This document shows, one piece after another, positions 1 through 8,232 of a stretch of DNA of 64,000 nt (position 1 is the stretch's first letter; every line of letters begins with the position of its first letter). The stretch comes from G965198795 sp965198795 (lineage in GTDB: Bacteria > Pseudomonadota > Alphaproteobacteria > Rhodospirillales > Casp-alpha2). The notes beneath the pieces are model-generated. The model searched no databases, was not told the origin of the DNA, and saw only the letters and a list, made by a program, of their open reading frames with translations. The translations under genes were made by a program, and so were the position numbers. The stretch spans positions 2,356,001 to 2,420,000 of the forward strand of contig OZ240674.1 of assembly GCA_965198795.1 (NCBI GenBank). The letters run 5' to 3'.

Positions 1-693
1 GAGCTTCGTGCCGGAGCCGCAGGCGGCATTATCAAGGCGTTGAAGGGCCGTCAGGTGGATGATCTGGTTATGGCGGGCGGGCTGTCGCGTCCCAGTATGA
101 AGTCGCTCAGACCGGACTTCTGGACCGCTAGGTTCCTTGCGAAAACCGGCGCTATGGCTTTCGGGGATGACGGCCTGTTGACGAGATTGGCGCGAGCATT
201 GGAGGAATGGGAGGGCTTCACGGTCGTTGGCGCCCATGATGTCGCGCCGCGCCTGCTTGCGGACGAAGGGGTGCTGGCCGGGCCCGATCTATCCGCCGAT
301 TTGACCGCCGCCGCCAGACGCGCCATGGAAGCGGCCTGGAGCTTGGGGGCGGAGGACAAGGGTCAGGCGGCCATCGCCAACGCAGAGAGCGTGCTCGCCT
401 TGGAAGGCGTCGGCGGCACCGCCCGTATGTTGAGGAATTCACTTGATCATGCCGAAGGGTGTGGCGGCGCGGTTCTCGCCAAGCTGGCCAAGCCGCGGCA
501 GGACCGGCGGATTGACCTGCCCGCCATTGGTCCGGACACCGTGAGACAGGCCGCGGACGCCGGTTTGTCGGCGATCATCGTGGAGGCGGACGGCTCTCTG
601 ATTATCGATCTGGACGTGGTCAAGGAACTGGCCCGGGAACACGGGATCATGGTGATGGGCGTCCGCCCGCCCGCGATTGAGCCCGGTTCATGA
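1..693 (+). CDS. lpxI: UDP-2,3-diacylglucosamine diphosphatase LpxI, 3' part
   Basis: Hydrolyses UDP-2,3-diacylglucosamine to lipid X and UMP in lipid A synthesis, in the cytoplasm. The frame is open from base 1, so the N-terminus lies outside the window. The visible part has the family's features: a glycine-rich start leading to VMAGGLSRPS, FGDDGLL, and the C-terminal GADGSLIIDLD-like stretch (here VEADGSLIID). About 230 residues of a usual ~280 are present. The stop overlaps the lpxB start in an ATGA (690-693), so the two are translationally coupled. lpxI-lpxB is the usual alphaproteobacterial order, where LpxI replaces LpxH. Confidence 0.92.
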   Translation, partial: ELRAGAAGGIIKALKGRQVDDLVMAGGLSRPSMKSLRPDFWTARFLAKTGAMAFGDDGLLTRLARALEEWEGFTVVGAHDVAPRLLADEGVLAGPDLSADLTAAARRAMEAAWSLGAEDKGQAAIANAESVLALEGVGGTARMLRNSLDHAEGCGGAVLAKLAKPRQDRRIDLPAIGPDTVRQAADAGLSAIIVEADGSLIIDLDVVKELAREHGIMVMGVRPPAIEPGS

Positions 694-1859
694 GCAAGCC
701 CTTGGTCTATATGGTCGCCGGCGAGCCCTCTGGGGATGCGCTGGGGGCGCCTTTGATGGCCGCCTTGACAGGGGCGGCGGGGGGAGACGTCGCCTATGCG
801 GGGATCGGCGGTCCCTTGATGGAGAAAGAGGGACTGAAGAGCCTGTTTCCCATGCCGGAGCTAACCGTTATGGGGCTGGCCGAGGTGATCCCCCAGATTC
901 CCGGATTATTAAGGCGAGTCAACCAGACAGCGGACGATATCGTCGCCAAGAGCCCGGTGGCGGTCGTCACCATCGACAGTCCTGATTTTTCCTTCCGCGT
1001 CGCCAAACGGGTGAAAGCGCGCGCTCCGGAAATCCCGCTGATCCACTATGTGGCGCCAACCGTCTGGGCATGGCGTCCCGGCCGGGCGAGGAAGATCGCG
1101 GCCTTTCTGGATCATATCCTCTGCCTGTTTCGTTTTGAGCCGCCTTATTTTGAGCGTGAGGGGTTGGCGGCGAGTTTTGTCGGCCACCCGGTTTTGAGCG
1201 GCCGGATTCCGAACGGTGACGGTCCGGATTTCCGCAAGCGCCACAATATTCCGGCGGCCCAGCCGGTATTGACCGTCTTGCCTGGCAGCCGAAAGGGAGA
1301 GGTGGGACGCCTGCTGCCGGTGCTGCGCGAATGCGTCATGGCGCTTGCGCGTGATGTTCCGTCGCTTCATGTCGCCGTGCCGACGGTGGAAAACGTGCTG
1401 CCTGAGGTCCGGGCGGAGACGAACGCCTGGCCCGTGCCGGTAATGTTAATCAGCTCGGAGCATGAAAAGGCGGACGCCTTCGCCGCATCCGGGGCGGCTA
1501 TCGCAGCGTCCGGCACCGTGACGCTCGAGTTGGCGGCGGCGCGGGTGCCGGCTGTCGTGATTTACAAGGTCAACCCGGTTTCCGCCTTTTTGGGTAGGCT
1601 TTTGATCAAGTTTGAGTGGGTGAGCCTGCCCAACATTTTAATGAAAAAAGAAATCTATCCCGAGTTTCTGCAAGAAGACTGCATGCCCGCTAAAATTGTT
1701 CCGGCGGTGAAGGCCCGGTTGCTGGGAACGAACAAGGGTGAGACGGCGGAGGACTTGAGAGAGGTCCTCAAGCAGCTTGGCCCCTCCGGTCCGGCGCCCG
1801 CGGAAGCGGCCGCAGCGGCCGTGCGGAACGTCATCGGCGTTATTGGCGAACCGGCGTAA
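690..1859 (+). CDS. lpxB: Lipid-A-disaccharide synthase LpxB
   Basis: Glycosyltransferase (GT19) that joins UDP-2,3-diacylglucosamine and lipid X to form the lipid A disaccharide, at the inner face of the inner membrane. It is 389 residues, the usual length. Visible motifs are AGEPSGD near the N-terminus, the GGP loop, YVAPTVWAW, LPGSRKGEV, and TVTLELA near residue 275. The ATG overlaps the lpxI stop. The stop codon TAA at 1857-1859 is also the first three bases of the 8-bp target duplication of the IS256-family element that follows, so the insertion left the protein end intact. Confidence 0.96.
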   Translation: MSKPLVYMVAGEPSGDALGAPLMAALTGAAGGDVAYAGIGGPLMEKEGLKSLFPMPELTVMGLAEVIPQIPGLLRRVNQTADDIVAKSPVAVVTIDSPDFSFRVAKRVKARAPEIPLIHYVAPTVWAWRPGRARKIAAFLDHILCLFRFEPPYFEREGLAASFVGHPVLSGRIPNGDGPDFRKRHNIPAAQPVLTVLPGSRKGEVGRLLPVLRECVMALARDVPSLHVAVPTVENVLPEVRAETNAWPVPVMLISSEHEKADAFAASGAAIAASGTVTLELAAARVPAVVIYKVNPVSAFLGRLLIKFEWVSLPNILMKKEIYPEFLQEDCMPAKIVPAVKARLLGTNKGETAEDLREVLKQLGPSGPAPAEAAAAAVRNVIGVIGEPA

Positions 1860-1864
1860 AAAAG
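1857..1864. repeat. Left target-site duplication of the IS256-family element
   Basis: TAAAAAAG, identical to 3212-3219. The two copies sit exactly outside the GGG...CCC ends of the element. IS256-family elements make 8-9 bp duplications. The first three bases are the lpxB stop codon. Confidence 0.85.
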
Positions 1865-1922
1865 GGGTGTAGTCCGTAATTTTGTGCCTTGGCCATAGTA
1901 ATGGAAAAGAAAGGAGCATCCT

Positions 1923-3176
1923 ATGGCTGTCGAGCAAGAAGTTTTGGATGCATTGTTGTCAGATCGCGATCCTGCGGCCGTATTTAGGCGCGATGGTCTG
2001 CTTGATGAATTGAAGAAGGCGCTTTCGGAGCGTATTCTGAACGCGGAGCTGGGCGCACCTTGAGACAGAGGCGGATGCGGGGCGTCGGAACCGGCGAACG
2101 GCCGCTCTCAAAAGACGGTTCTGACGGGCACGTCGAAGGTTACGCTGGATATTCCGCGTGACCGTTCGGGCGCCTTCGATCCAAAGCTGATTGCCAAATA
2201 CCAGCGCCGTTTCCCGGACTTCGGCGACAAGATCATCTCCATGTACGCGCGCGGCGTGACGGTTCGCGAGATCTGCGGCCGCCTTGAGGAACTGTACGGC
2301 GTCGATGTGTCGCCGGACCTGATCCCGACGGTCACGGACGCCATTTTGGAGGACGCCGCCGAATGGCGGAACCGGGCCCTGGACGCCTGCTACGCCATCG
2401 TCTTCTTCGACGCCATCGGGGTCAAAATCGGTGACGAGGGTTTTGTCCGCAACAAGGCCGTCTACAGTGCGCTCGCGGTCCTGCCGGACGGCGCCCGGGA
2501 GATCCTGGGCTTGTGGATCGAACAAACGGAAGGCGCCACGTTCTGGCTTCGGGTGATGAACGAACGGAAGAACCGGGGCGTCCAGGATATCGTGATCGCC
2601 GCCGTCGATGGCCTCAAGGGGTTCCCCGAAGCGGTCAACGCCACCTTCAACGCCACCTTTCCGCACGCCACCGTGCAAACCTGCATCGTGCGCCTGATCC
2701 GTCATTCTATGAAATTCCATGAATTTTGCCTCATGGAAGGATCGCAAACATGCGGCGCGGGAGCTGAAAGCCGTCCGCCGCGCCGCCGACGCGGACGCCG
2801 GCCTGGCCGCCTTGGCTGAGTTCGAGGCTGGGCCGCGGGGGAAAAGATATCCGGCCATCGCGCAAAGCTGGCGGCGCAACTGGGAGCAGGTCATCCCCTT
2901 CTTCGCTTTCCCCAAAGCGGTGCGGCGGATGACCTACACCACCAATGCTATCGAGCCCTTGAACGCGAAAATCCGCTGTCCCGTCAGAACGCGAGGCCGC
3001 CAGAACGCCAGGCCGCCAGAACGCGAGGCCGCTTCCCCCGTGACGACGCGGCGGCAAAGCTGTTATATCTGGCGCTCAATCATGCGGTCCGGTCTTGGAA
3101 GCGGCCGCCGCGTGAATGGACCGGGGCGAAAACACAGTTCGCCATCATCTTCGGCGAACGATTCCTCACTGTGTGA
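1923..3176 (+). pseudogene. IS256-family transposase, frameshifted
   Basis: Reading across frames restores a nearly full transposase: MAVEQEVLDALL at the start, TSKVTLDIPRDRSGAFDPK, MYARGVTVREICGRLEELYG, FFDAIGVKI (catalytic Asp region), VAAVDGLKGFPEA-like, SWKDRK, YTTNAIEPLN, and a C-terminus ending FGERFLTV. Lesions seen: loss of about 2 bases in a GC run near 2052-2056 (giving TGA at 2061), loss of about 1 base near 2095, a 10-bp near-duplication at 2709-2728, and a 16-bp unit present three times at 2985-3032. Start ATG 1923 follows an AAAGGAG ribosome site. No functional product is expected. Confidence 0.9.
2985..3032 (+). repeat. 16-bp tandem repeat, three copies, inside the transposase gene
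   Basis: CAGAACGCGAGGCCGC occurs at 2985-3000, 3001-3016 (one mismatch) and 3017-3032. With only one copy the reading frame gives the conserved VRTRGRFPRDDAA stretch of IS256 transposases. The two extra copies add 32 bases and shift the frame. Confidence 0.9.
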
Positions 3177-3211
3177 TAAATCGGCACAGGCGCAAACTGT
3201 CTGACAGTCCC

Positions 3212-3219
3212 TAAAAAAG
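3212..3219. repeat. Right target-site duplication of the IS256-family element
   Basis: TAAAAAAG, identical to 1857-1864 and directly abutting the CCC end of the element. Confidence 0.85.
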
Positions 3220-3244
3220 CGTTCTTATTCCAGAGACGCTTTCT
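3213..3244. terminator. Hairpin, probable original lpxB terminator
   Basis: AAAGCGTTCT and AGAGACGCTTT pair around a short loop, with one bulged base. The A-run on the left becomes a T6 run when read on the minus strand, so it may work in both directions. The IS256-family element separates it from lpxB. The following bases to about 3456 hold no convincing gene. Confidence 0.5.
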
Positions 3245-3456
3245 CTGCTGCTTCCTTCGGGGTCATCGCGGTGTGGCTCACTCAGTTGGCGAGGGCGCCC
3301 GCTCTGGAAGCGGTAAGGTCGCGGGTTCAAGCATCGCTATCCTCTCGCTCCTTCTTTGGTTCAGGCCGCTTCTTCGGATCGATCTTCTTGAACACGCGCT
3401 CCAGGGCGTCGCCGGACTCGCCGCATCCAATTTCCCTCGCCGTTTCGCTAAACCGG

Positions 3457-3987
3457 TCAATTTGTTTTTGTTTCGTTCTCGACGTTGTACTGCAATTCCG
3501 CTTGGGGTTCCTCTGGCGGGACCGGTGGTTCGCATATCGATAGTTTCATATGGTCCACTCGCTCAATCTGACCAGCAAAGGCCAAAAGATCGTCGCGATC
3601 ATACGTACGGAGTTGGTCAAGGTTGTTTAGTAGGCACGTCGCCACATGGATCGCGTCTTGCGGCTTCCCAATTGTCGGGAAGCGACGGAGCAGACGGCGA
3701 GCAACCTTCCCAACATCCACATCCACGGAGACCTTTTGAACAAATTCTTGCTCAATCAGATCCTCAAAGTACGCATCCTATTCCTCGGCAATTCCAACCG
3801 ATTCAGGACCGCACTTGCGCTTGAAAACCTCCGCAAGACAGAGAGACGAAGTCCATAGCTGGCGCTTCCCGGCTTTGGCTTGCTCAAGCACGTGCTCACA
3901 TGCTTTCCCACGGTCGGAATGACGGTCGGAAATCAGAGTAATCCAGATACAGGCGTCCCAGTAATACTTCGGCGTCTCACTGGCCAA
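3457..3987 (-). pseudogene. PIN-domain ribonuclease, interrupted by an in-frame amber codon
   Basis: Two open stretches in one frame (3987-3781 and 3777-3457) are separated only by TAG at 3780-3778 (codon 70). Together they form a PIN domain of about 176 residues. The acidic metal-binding residues are all visible: Asp11 in YYWDACIWI, Glu53 in LCLAEVF, Asp111 in KPQDAIHVAT, and Asp130/Asp132 in TYDRDD. PIN proteins are Mg-dependent RNases, often toxins of type II modules. The start overlaps the end of the upstream gene by 11 bases. The nonsense codon would remove two of the acidic residues, so it is inactive unless amber is read through or the base is a sequencing error. Confidence 0.75.
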
Positions 3988-4828
3988 ACTCGCCCTCCCG
4001 CAAGCGATCTAGATACTCGTTTACAGGATAGCCGTCCGTAAAATCGTCATTCTTGATTTTTTCCAGATCAACATCGGGGACATCAATATAGGCGACAGAG
4101 CCGTTCATCACCCGGAAAATGTTCCCTTGGTTGTCGTAATTCAACGTCCCTCGCACCCGAATACGGCGGCGTTTCCATACGTCGTCCGCCGTCATATCAT
4201 TCCCAAGCCGCTCCAAAGTCGCGGGACTAATGCGACACCATAAACGCCTTCCGGTTTTGTGCTCCTCAAGATGCAGAGCGGGCGCGTCGTAATCTGTTCC
4301 AATGTCGATCAGACGCCCTTCAACGGACCCGACCTCCTTACGAGAGGTTCTGGAGAAAAGATAACTATGCAGGGACTCTACGGGCTCGACGACTTCTTGG
4401 AAATATCTCTTCGCCGCGTCCCGAGAAATCTCAATGGGCGCGACCTCGTCAGAGAACCTCGCGACACTGCGGCCAATCCCGTTCGTGTTTCTGCGAAGTA
4501 GCCGACGGGCGACTTCGATCTTTTCGCGCGGGAAGGAGTCATCGAAATCTTCACCCCTAGCTATGCGGGCGAGGTTCCGTTCAACGACTTCAATTCGACC
4601 CTCGACGCTGCCGTATGCGCCCGCCCCGGTACGAGTATCCACGGGCTTTCCATGGCAGCTAAACGGAGAACTGGTTGTGGCCATTTCGAGTTTCCAAACA
4701 ACGTGCTTCTCGGCCTCGTCCGTCAGCAGATCGAAGAAGTCAATAGCCTGCTGGAACGCGTCCTGAATAGTCAGAACGTCGTGATGGCCGTCAGCTGGTT
4801 CGATTGTGAATGTCACTTTCCGAGGCAT
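3977..4828 (-). CDS. Conserved-type protein of unknown function, partner of the PIN gene
   Basis: 283 residues. I do not recognise a named family. The N-terminal half is mixed helix (DAFQQAIDFFDLLTDEAEKHVVWKLEM). Residues about 165-250 look beta-rich (SVEGRLIDIG, RRIRVRGTLNYD, NIFRVMNGSVAYIDV), possibly OB-like. There is no signal peptide or membrane segment. It overlaps the PIN gene start by 11 bases, so the pair was probably translated together. That arrangement would fit an antitoxin or accessory protein, but this is inference from position alone. Upstream it abuts a transposase remnant. Confidence 0.65.
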   Translation of the reverse strand: MPRKVTFTIEPADGHHDVLTIQDAFQQAIDFFDLLTDEAEKHVVWKLEMATTSSPFSCHGKPVDTRTGAGAYGSVEGRIEVVERNLARIARGEDFDDSFPREKIEVARRLLRRNTNGIGRSVARFSDEVAPIEISRDAAKRYFQEVVEPVESLHSYLFSRTSRKEVGSVEGRLIDIGTDYDAPALHLEEHKTGRRLWCRISPATLERLGNDMTADDVWKRRRIRVRGTLNYDNQGNIFRVMNGSVAYIDVPDVDLEKIKNDDFTDGYPVNEYLDRLREGEFGQ

Positions 4829-4851
4829 GGCGGAATTCTCTTCTCGAAATT

Positions 4852-5160
4852 CTAGCCGACCGGCGAGTCCGCGTACAGCAGCCTCTTGCCGACGACGCCC
4901 GCAAGGGGGTTAGAGACAGCATCTTGAACTTTTGCCCGTCCCCGCGCCCCTTCTTCTTGCTCATCGGCTTGATCACGCGATCATTGCCGATAAAGGTTTC
5001 ATCAATCTCAACGACTCCGCCGCCTGTTCCGAGCGGCGTCATTCCGGACGGCGTCATGTCGCCGGAGCGCATGGCTTCGCGGATGCGACGCCCCATAATA
5101 CACCATGCCGTTTTGAGCGTGACGCCCAGCGTCCGGTGAAGCTGGAGGTAGATGGCGCCA
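4852..5160 (-). pseudogene. ISXO2-like (IS1595 family) transposase, internally deleted remnant
   Basis: From 5160 to about 4911 the minus strand reads IYLQLHRTLGVTLKTAWCI then MGRRIREAMRSG and GVVEIDETFIGND, the first catalytic Asp region of ISXO2-like transposases, up to KFKMLSL. The following bases in another frame read NPLAGVVGKRLLYADSPVG then TAG at 4854-4852, which resembles the C-terminal GKRLTY ending of the same family. The middle of the gene, with the other catalytic residues, is missing. The 5' end is cut off next to the gltA terminator. Confidence 0.7.
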
Positions 5161-5164
5161 TAAA

Positions 5165-5192
5165 AAACGGCGCCCCGCGCGAGGCGCCGTTT
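5165..5192 (-). terminator. Rho-independent terminator of gltA
   Basis: Read on the minus strand: a perfect 10-bp stem AAACGGCGCC/GGCGCCGTTT with an 8-base loop, followed by a T run (TTTTTTA), beginning 22 bases after the gltA stop. Confidence 0.9.
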
Positions 5193-5213
5193 GCGTCTCT
5201 GGTTTGTCCCGGA

Positions 5214-6521
5214 TTACCGGTCGCCGATCGGCACGTATGAACGCTCGGTGTGGCCCGTGTAGAGTTGGCGCGGGCGGCCAATGCGTTGCGACGGGTCCTC
5301 GATCATCTCGTTCCATTGAGCGATCCAGCCGACGGTCCGGGCCACGGCGAACAGCACCGTGAACATTGTCGTCGGAATGCCCATGGCCTTGAAGATAATG
5401 CCGGAATAGAAATCGACGTTCGGGTAAAGCTTGCGCTCGACGAAGTATTCGTCTTCCAAGGCGACCTTCTCCAGCGCCATGGCCAGTTCGAGCAGCGGCT
5501 CGTCCTGGATGCCCAGTTCCTCCAACACCTCGTGGCAGGATTGACGCATGACCTTGGCGCGCGGGTCGAAGTTCTTGTACACCCGGTGGCCGAAACCCAT
5601 CAAGCGGAACGGGTCATCCTTGTCTTTGGCCTTTTTGACGTATTCGCCGACTTTATCCTTGTGACCGATCTCGCCCAGCATGTTCAGCACGGCCTCGTTC
5701 GCGCCGCCGTGAGCGGGACCCCAGAGCGACGCGATGCCGGCGGAAATACAGGCGAACGGGTTGGCGCCGGAAGAACCGGCCAGACGCACGGTCGAGGTCG
5801 ATGCGTTCTGTTCGTGATCGGCGTGCAGGATCAGCAGGCGGTCCATCGCCCGGCTCAGCACCGGATTGACCTTGTGGTCCTCGCATGGCGTCGCGAACAT
5901 CATGTACAGGAAGTTTTCCGCATAAGACAGGTCGTTCTTCGGATAGATGAATGGTTGGCCGAGGGCGTACTTGTAAGCCCAGGCCGCGATGGTGGGCATC
6001 TTCGCGATCAGGCGATAAGATGAGATCAGCCGGTGATCGGGGTCGTTGATGTCCGTTGAGTCGTGATAAAAAGCGCTAAGCGCGCCGACGACGCCGCACA
6101 TGATGGCCATCGGGTGGGCGTCACGGCGGAAGCCGCGGTAGAAGTTGGCCAGTTGCTCCTGGAGCATCGTGTGATAGGTGATGTCACGCTCGAACTTGGC
6201 TTTTTCCGCGGCCGAGGGCAGTTCGCCGTTCAGCAGCAGATAGCAAACTTCCATGAAGTCGGATTGTTCGGCCAGTTCCCCTATCGGATAACCCCGGTGA
6301 AGTAATACGCCCTTGTCGCCGTCAATGAACGTCAGCTTTGATTCGCAGCTGCCTGTCGAGGTGAAGCCCGGGTCGTACGTGAAGCAATCCGTCTCTGCGT
6401 ACAGTTTACGGACGTCGATCACCGAAGGTCCCGTCGTGCCGCCAATCACCGGCATCTCGTATTCGGCGCCGCTTCGGTTATCGACCAGGGTAAAGCTGTT
6501 GCTGTTTTTGCCGTCATTCAT
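5214..6521 (-). CDS. gltA: Citrate synthase
   Basis: Condenses oxaloacetate and acetyl-CoA to citrate, first step of the TCA cycle, in the cytoplasm. 435 residues, the length of the Gram-negative hexameric type. Visible motifs: GDKGVLLHRGYPI near residue 70, LHADHEQN, PAHGGANEA near 272 and GFGHRVYKN near 310 (the two catalytic His), and NVDFYSG near 370 (catalytic Asp). ATG follows a TAGGAGTG ribosome site. Its own strong terminator follows. It sits 107 bases downstream of gltX in the same direction. Confidence 0.97.
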   Translation of the reverse strand: MNDGKNSNSFTLVDNRSGAEYEMPVIGGTTGPSVIDVRKLYAETDCFTYDPGFTSTGSCESKLTFIDGDKGVLLHRGYPIGELAEQSDFMEVCYLLLNGELPSAAEKAKFERDITYHTMLQEQLANFYRGFRRDAHPMAIMCGVVGALSAFYHDSTDINDPDHRLISSYRLIAKMPTIAAWAYKYALGQPFIYPKNDLSYAENFLYMMFATPCEDHKVNPVLSRAMDRLLILHADHEQNASTSTVRLAGSSGANPFACISAGIASLWGPAHGGANEAVLNMLGEIGHKDKVGEYVKKAKDKDDPFRLMGFGHRVYKNFDPRAKVMRQSCHEVLEELGIQDEPLLELAMALEKVALEDEYFVERKLYPNVDFYSGIIFKAMGIPTTMFTVLFAVARTVGWIAQWNEMIEDPSQRIGRPRQLYTGHTERSYVPIGDR

Positions 6522-6628
6522 TTTCCATCACTCCTATTCCGAGGCCGAATTCCCAAAAGTTTTGAGTGCCTCTGTTCCTGAGATCGCCAACCCGGCGCGG
6601 TTTTCAACGGGCTCCTTGATGAAGTGCT

Positions 6629-8044
6629 TTACGATGTCGGGTCCCTTTGGGCCGCGTCAAGGCGCGCCAAGGTCTCGGACCTGCCCAGGACAGTCATAAT
6701 TTCAAACACACTGGGCGATATGGCGCGTCCTGTCAGGGCCGAGCGCAGCGGCCCGGCCACCTTGCCCAATTTCAACCCGGCTTCCTCGCCAACGGCCCGT
6801 ACCCGATCCATCAAGGCGTCCTTCTCCCACGTTTGGTCGTCCGACGCCAAGGCCTCGCGCACTGCGCCCATGACGGTCAGACCTTCCGGCGTCAACTGCC
6901 TGGCCGCTTTTTCTTCATAAAGCAAGATTTTGACATAAGCGTAAAATTCAGCATTTTCAGCAAGATCGACAATATTTTTCGCGCGCTCTTTTAACCCGGG
7001 CATGCCCTGTATCAAGCGCTCTCTCGTGCCCGGTGACACATCGCCGCCCAGTTTTTGTTGAATAAGGGGAAGAACCAGGTCCGCCAACCGTTCATCATCC
7101 GTGTTCCGGATATATAGTCCATTCAAATGGTTGAGTTTGTCCATATCGAACCGGGCGGCCGCCTTGCCGACGCCGTTCAGGTCGAACCACTCGACGGCTT
7201 GCGCGCGGCTGATCACTTCGTCGTCACCGTGAGACCAGCCGAGCCGCATCAGGTAATTGGTCACGGCCTCGGGCAGGAACCCCATGTCCCGGTACGCATC
7301 GACACCAAGCGCGCCATGCCGTTTGGACATTTTGGCGCCGTCCGCTCCATGGATCAGGGGAATATGAGCGAATGTCGGCACGTGATAGCCCAGCGCTTTG
7401 AACAGCTGGGTCTGCCGGAACGCATTGGTCAGGTGATCGTCGCCCCGGATAACGTGGGTGACGCCCATATCATGGTCATCCACGACGACAGCAAGCATAT
7501 AGGTGGGAACGCCGTCGGCGCGCATCAGGATCATGTCGTCCAATTGATCATTGGCGACGGTGACACGGCCCTGAACGGCGTCCTCAATCACGGTCTCGCC
7601 GTCCAACGGCGCTTTTAAACGGATTGCGGGCCGGACTCCCTTGGGAGCGTCCAACGGGTCCCGGTCACGCCAGCGGCCGTCACGGAAACGGCCCCTTCCG
7701 GCGGAGCGGGCTTTCTCGCGCATGTCCGCAAGTTCTTCCGGCGTGCGGTAGCATCGATAGGCGTGACCCGCCTCAAGCAGCCGTTCAACTTCCGCCTGAT
7801 GCCGTTCAACACGGGAGAATTGGGAGACGGCGTCGCCGTCCCAGTCCAGCTCAAGCCATTTCAGGCCATCGTGGATGGCTTCAACCGCCTCGTCCGTTGA
7901 ACGTTTACGGTCCGTATCCTCAATACGGAGCAGGAATTTTCCACCGTGACGGCGTGCGAACAGCCAATTGAACAGGGCGGTGCGGGCGCCGCCAATATGC
8001 AGAAATCCGGTGGGTGAGGGGGCGAAACGGGTAACGACGGTCAT
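6629..8044 (-). CDS. gltX: Glutamyl-tRNA synthetase
   Basis: Class I aminoacyl-tRNA synthetase charging tRNA-Glu (and possibly tRNA-Gln where GatCAB is present). 471 residues, normal for a bacterial GluRS. The HIGH-type motif is in FAPSPTGFLHIGG at residues 7-19; the KMSKR loop is in GAKMSKRHG near residue 240. No zinc-finger cysteines are evident. Divergent from comEC across a 188-base spacer. Confidence 0.97.
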   Translation of the reverse strand: MTVVTRFAPSPTGFLHIGGARTALFNWLFARRHGGKFLLRIEDTDRKRSTDEAVEAIHDGLKWLELDWDGDAVSQFSRVERHQAEVERLLEAGHAYRCYRTPEELADMREKARSAGRGRFRDGRWRDRDPLDAPKGVRPAIRLKAPLDGETVIEDAVQGRVTVANDQLDDMILMRADGVPTYMLAVVVDDHDMGVTHVIRGDDHLTNAFRQTQLFKALGYHVPTFAHIPLIHGADGAKMSKRHGALGVDAYRDMGFLPEAVTNYLMRLGWSHGDDEVISRAQAVEWFDLNGVGKAAARFDMDKLNHLNGLYIRNTDDERLADLVLPLIQQKLGGDVSPGTRERLIQGMPGLKERAKNIVDLAENAEFYAYVKILLYEEKAARQLTPEGLTVMGAVREALASDDQTWEKDALMDRVRAVGEEAGLKLGKVAGPLRSALTGRAISPSVFEIMTVLGRSETLARLDAAQRDPTS

Positions 8045-8232
8045 TTAGTCTTTATTTTCATAGTGTTTTTGATGTCCCATTAGGCTGGCGCAGGTGAGGC
8101 TGGCGAAAGCGAGGCGAACACAAGCGTCAGGCGGGACTTTAGCATGTTTTTCGCCGCACCGCAGCATAGGAGTTGTCCTTAACCGTCGGCGCGTCTGTCT
8201 AGGTGAGCGCCGATCAAGGGGAGAAACACCCG

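Larger units (their letters stand above)
1865..3211 (+). mobile_element. IS256-family insertion sequence, inactivated
   Basis: An element of about 1.35 kb between two copies of TAAAAAAG. Its ends are imperfect inverted repeats: both begin GGG and share a TTTGYGCC core about 20 bases in (left 1865-1888, right 3189-3211 read in reverse). It holds one transposase gene of the IS256 (MULE-like) type, broken by four lesions. It lies between the lpxB stop codon and a hairpin at about 3213-3244 that was probably the original lpxB terminator. Confidence 0.85.

Noticed and set aside
909..1370. Long minus-strand open frame inside lpxB
   Set aside because: A shadow of lpxB in GC-rich DNA; no ribosome site and no family resemblance.
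3269..3345. tRNA-like stretch: GTGGCTCACTCAGTTGG, CTCTGGAAG loop, GCGGGTTCAAG
   Set aside because: The D arm has extra bases, the T stem does not pair (GCGGG against ATCGC) and no acceptor stem closes. At best a worn tRNA fragment; not called.
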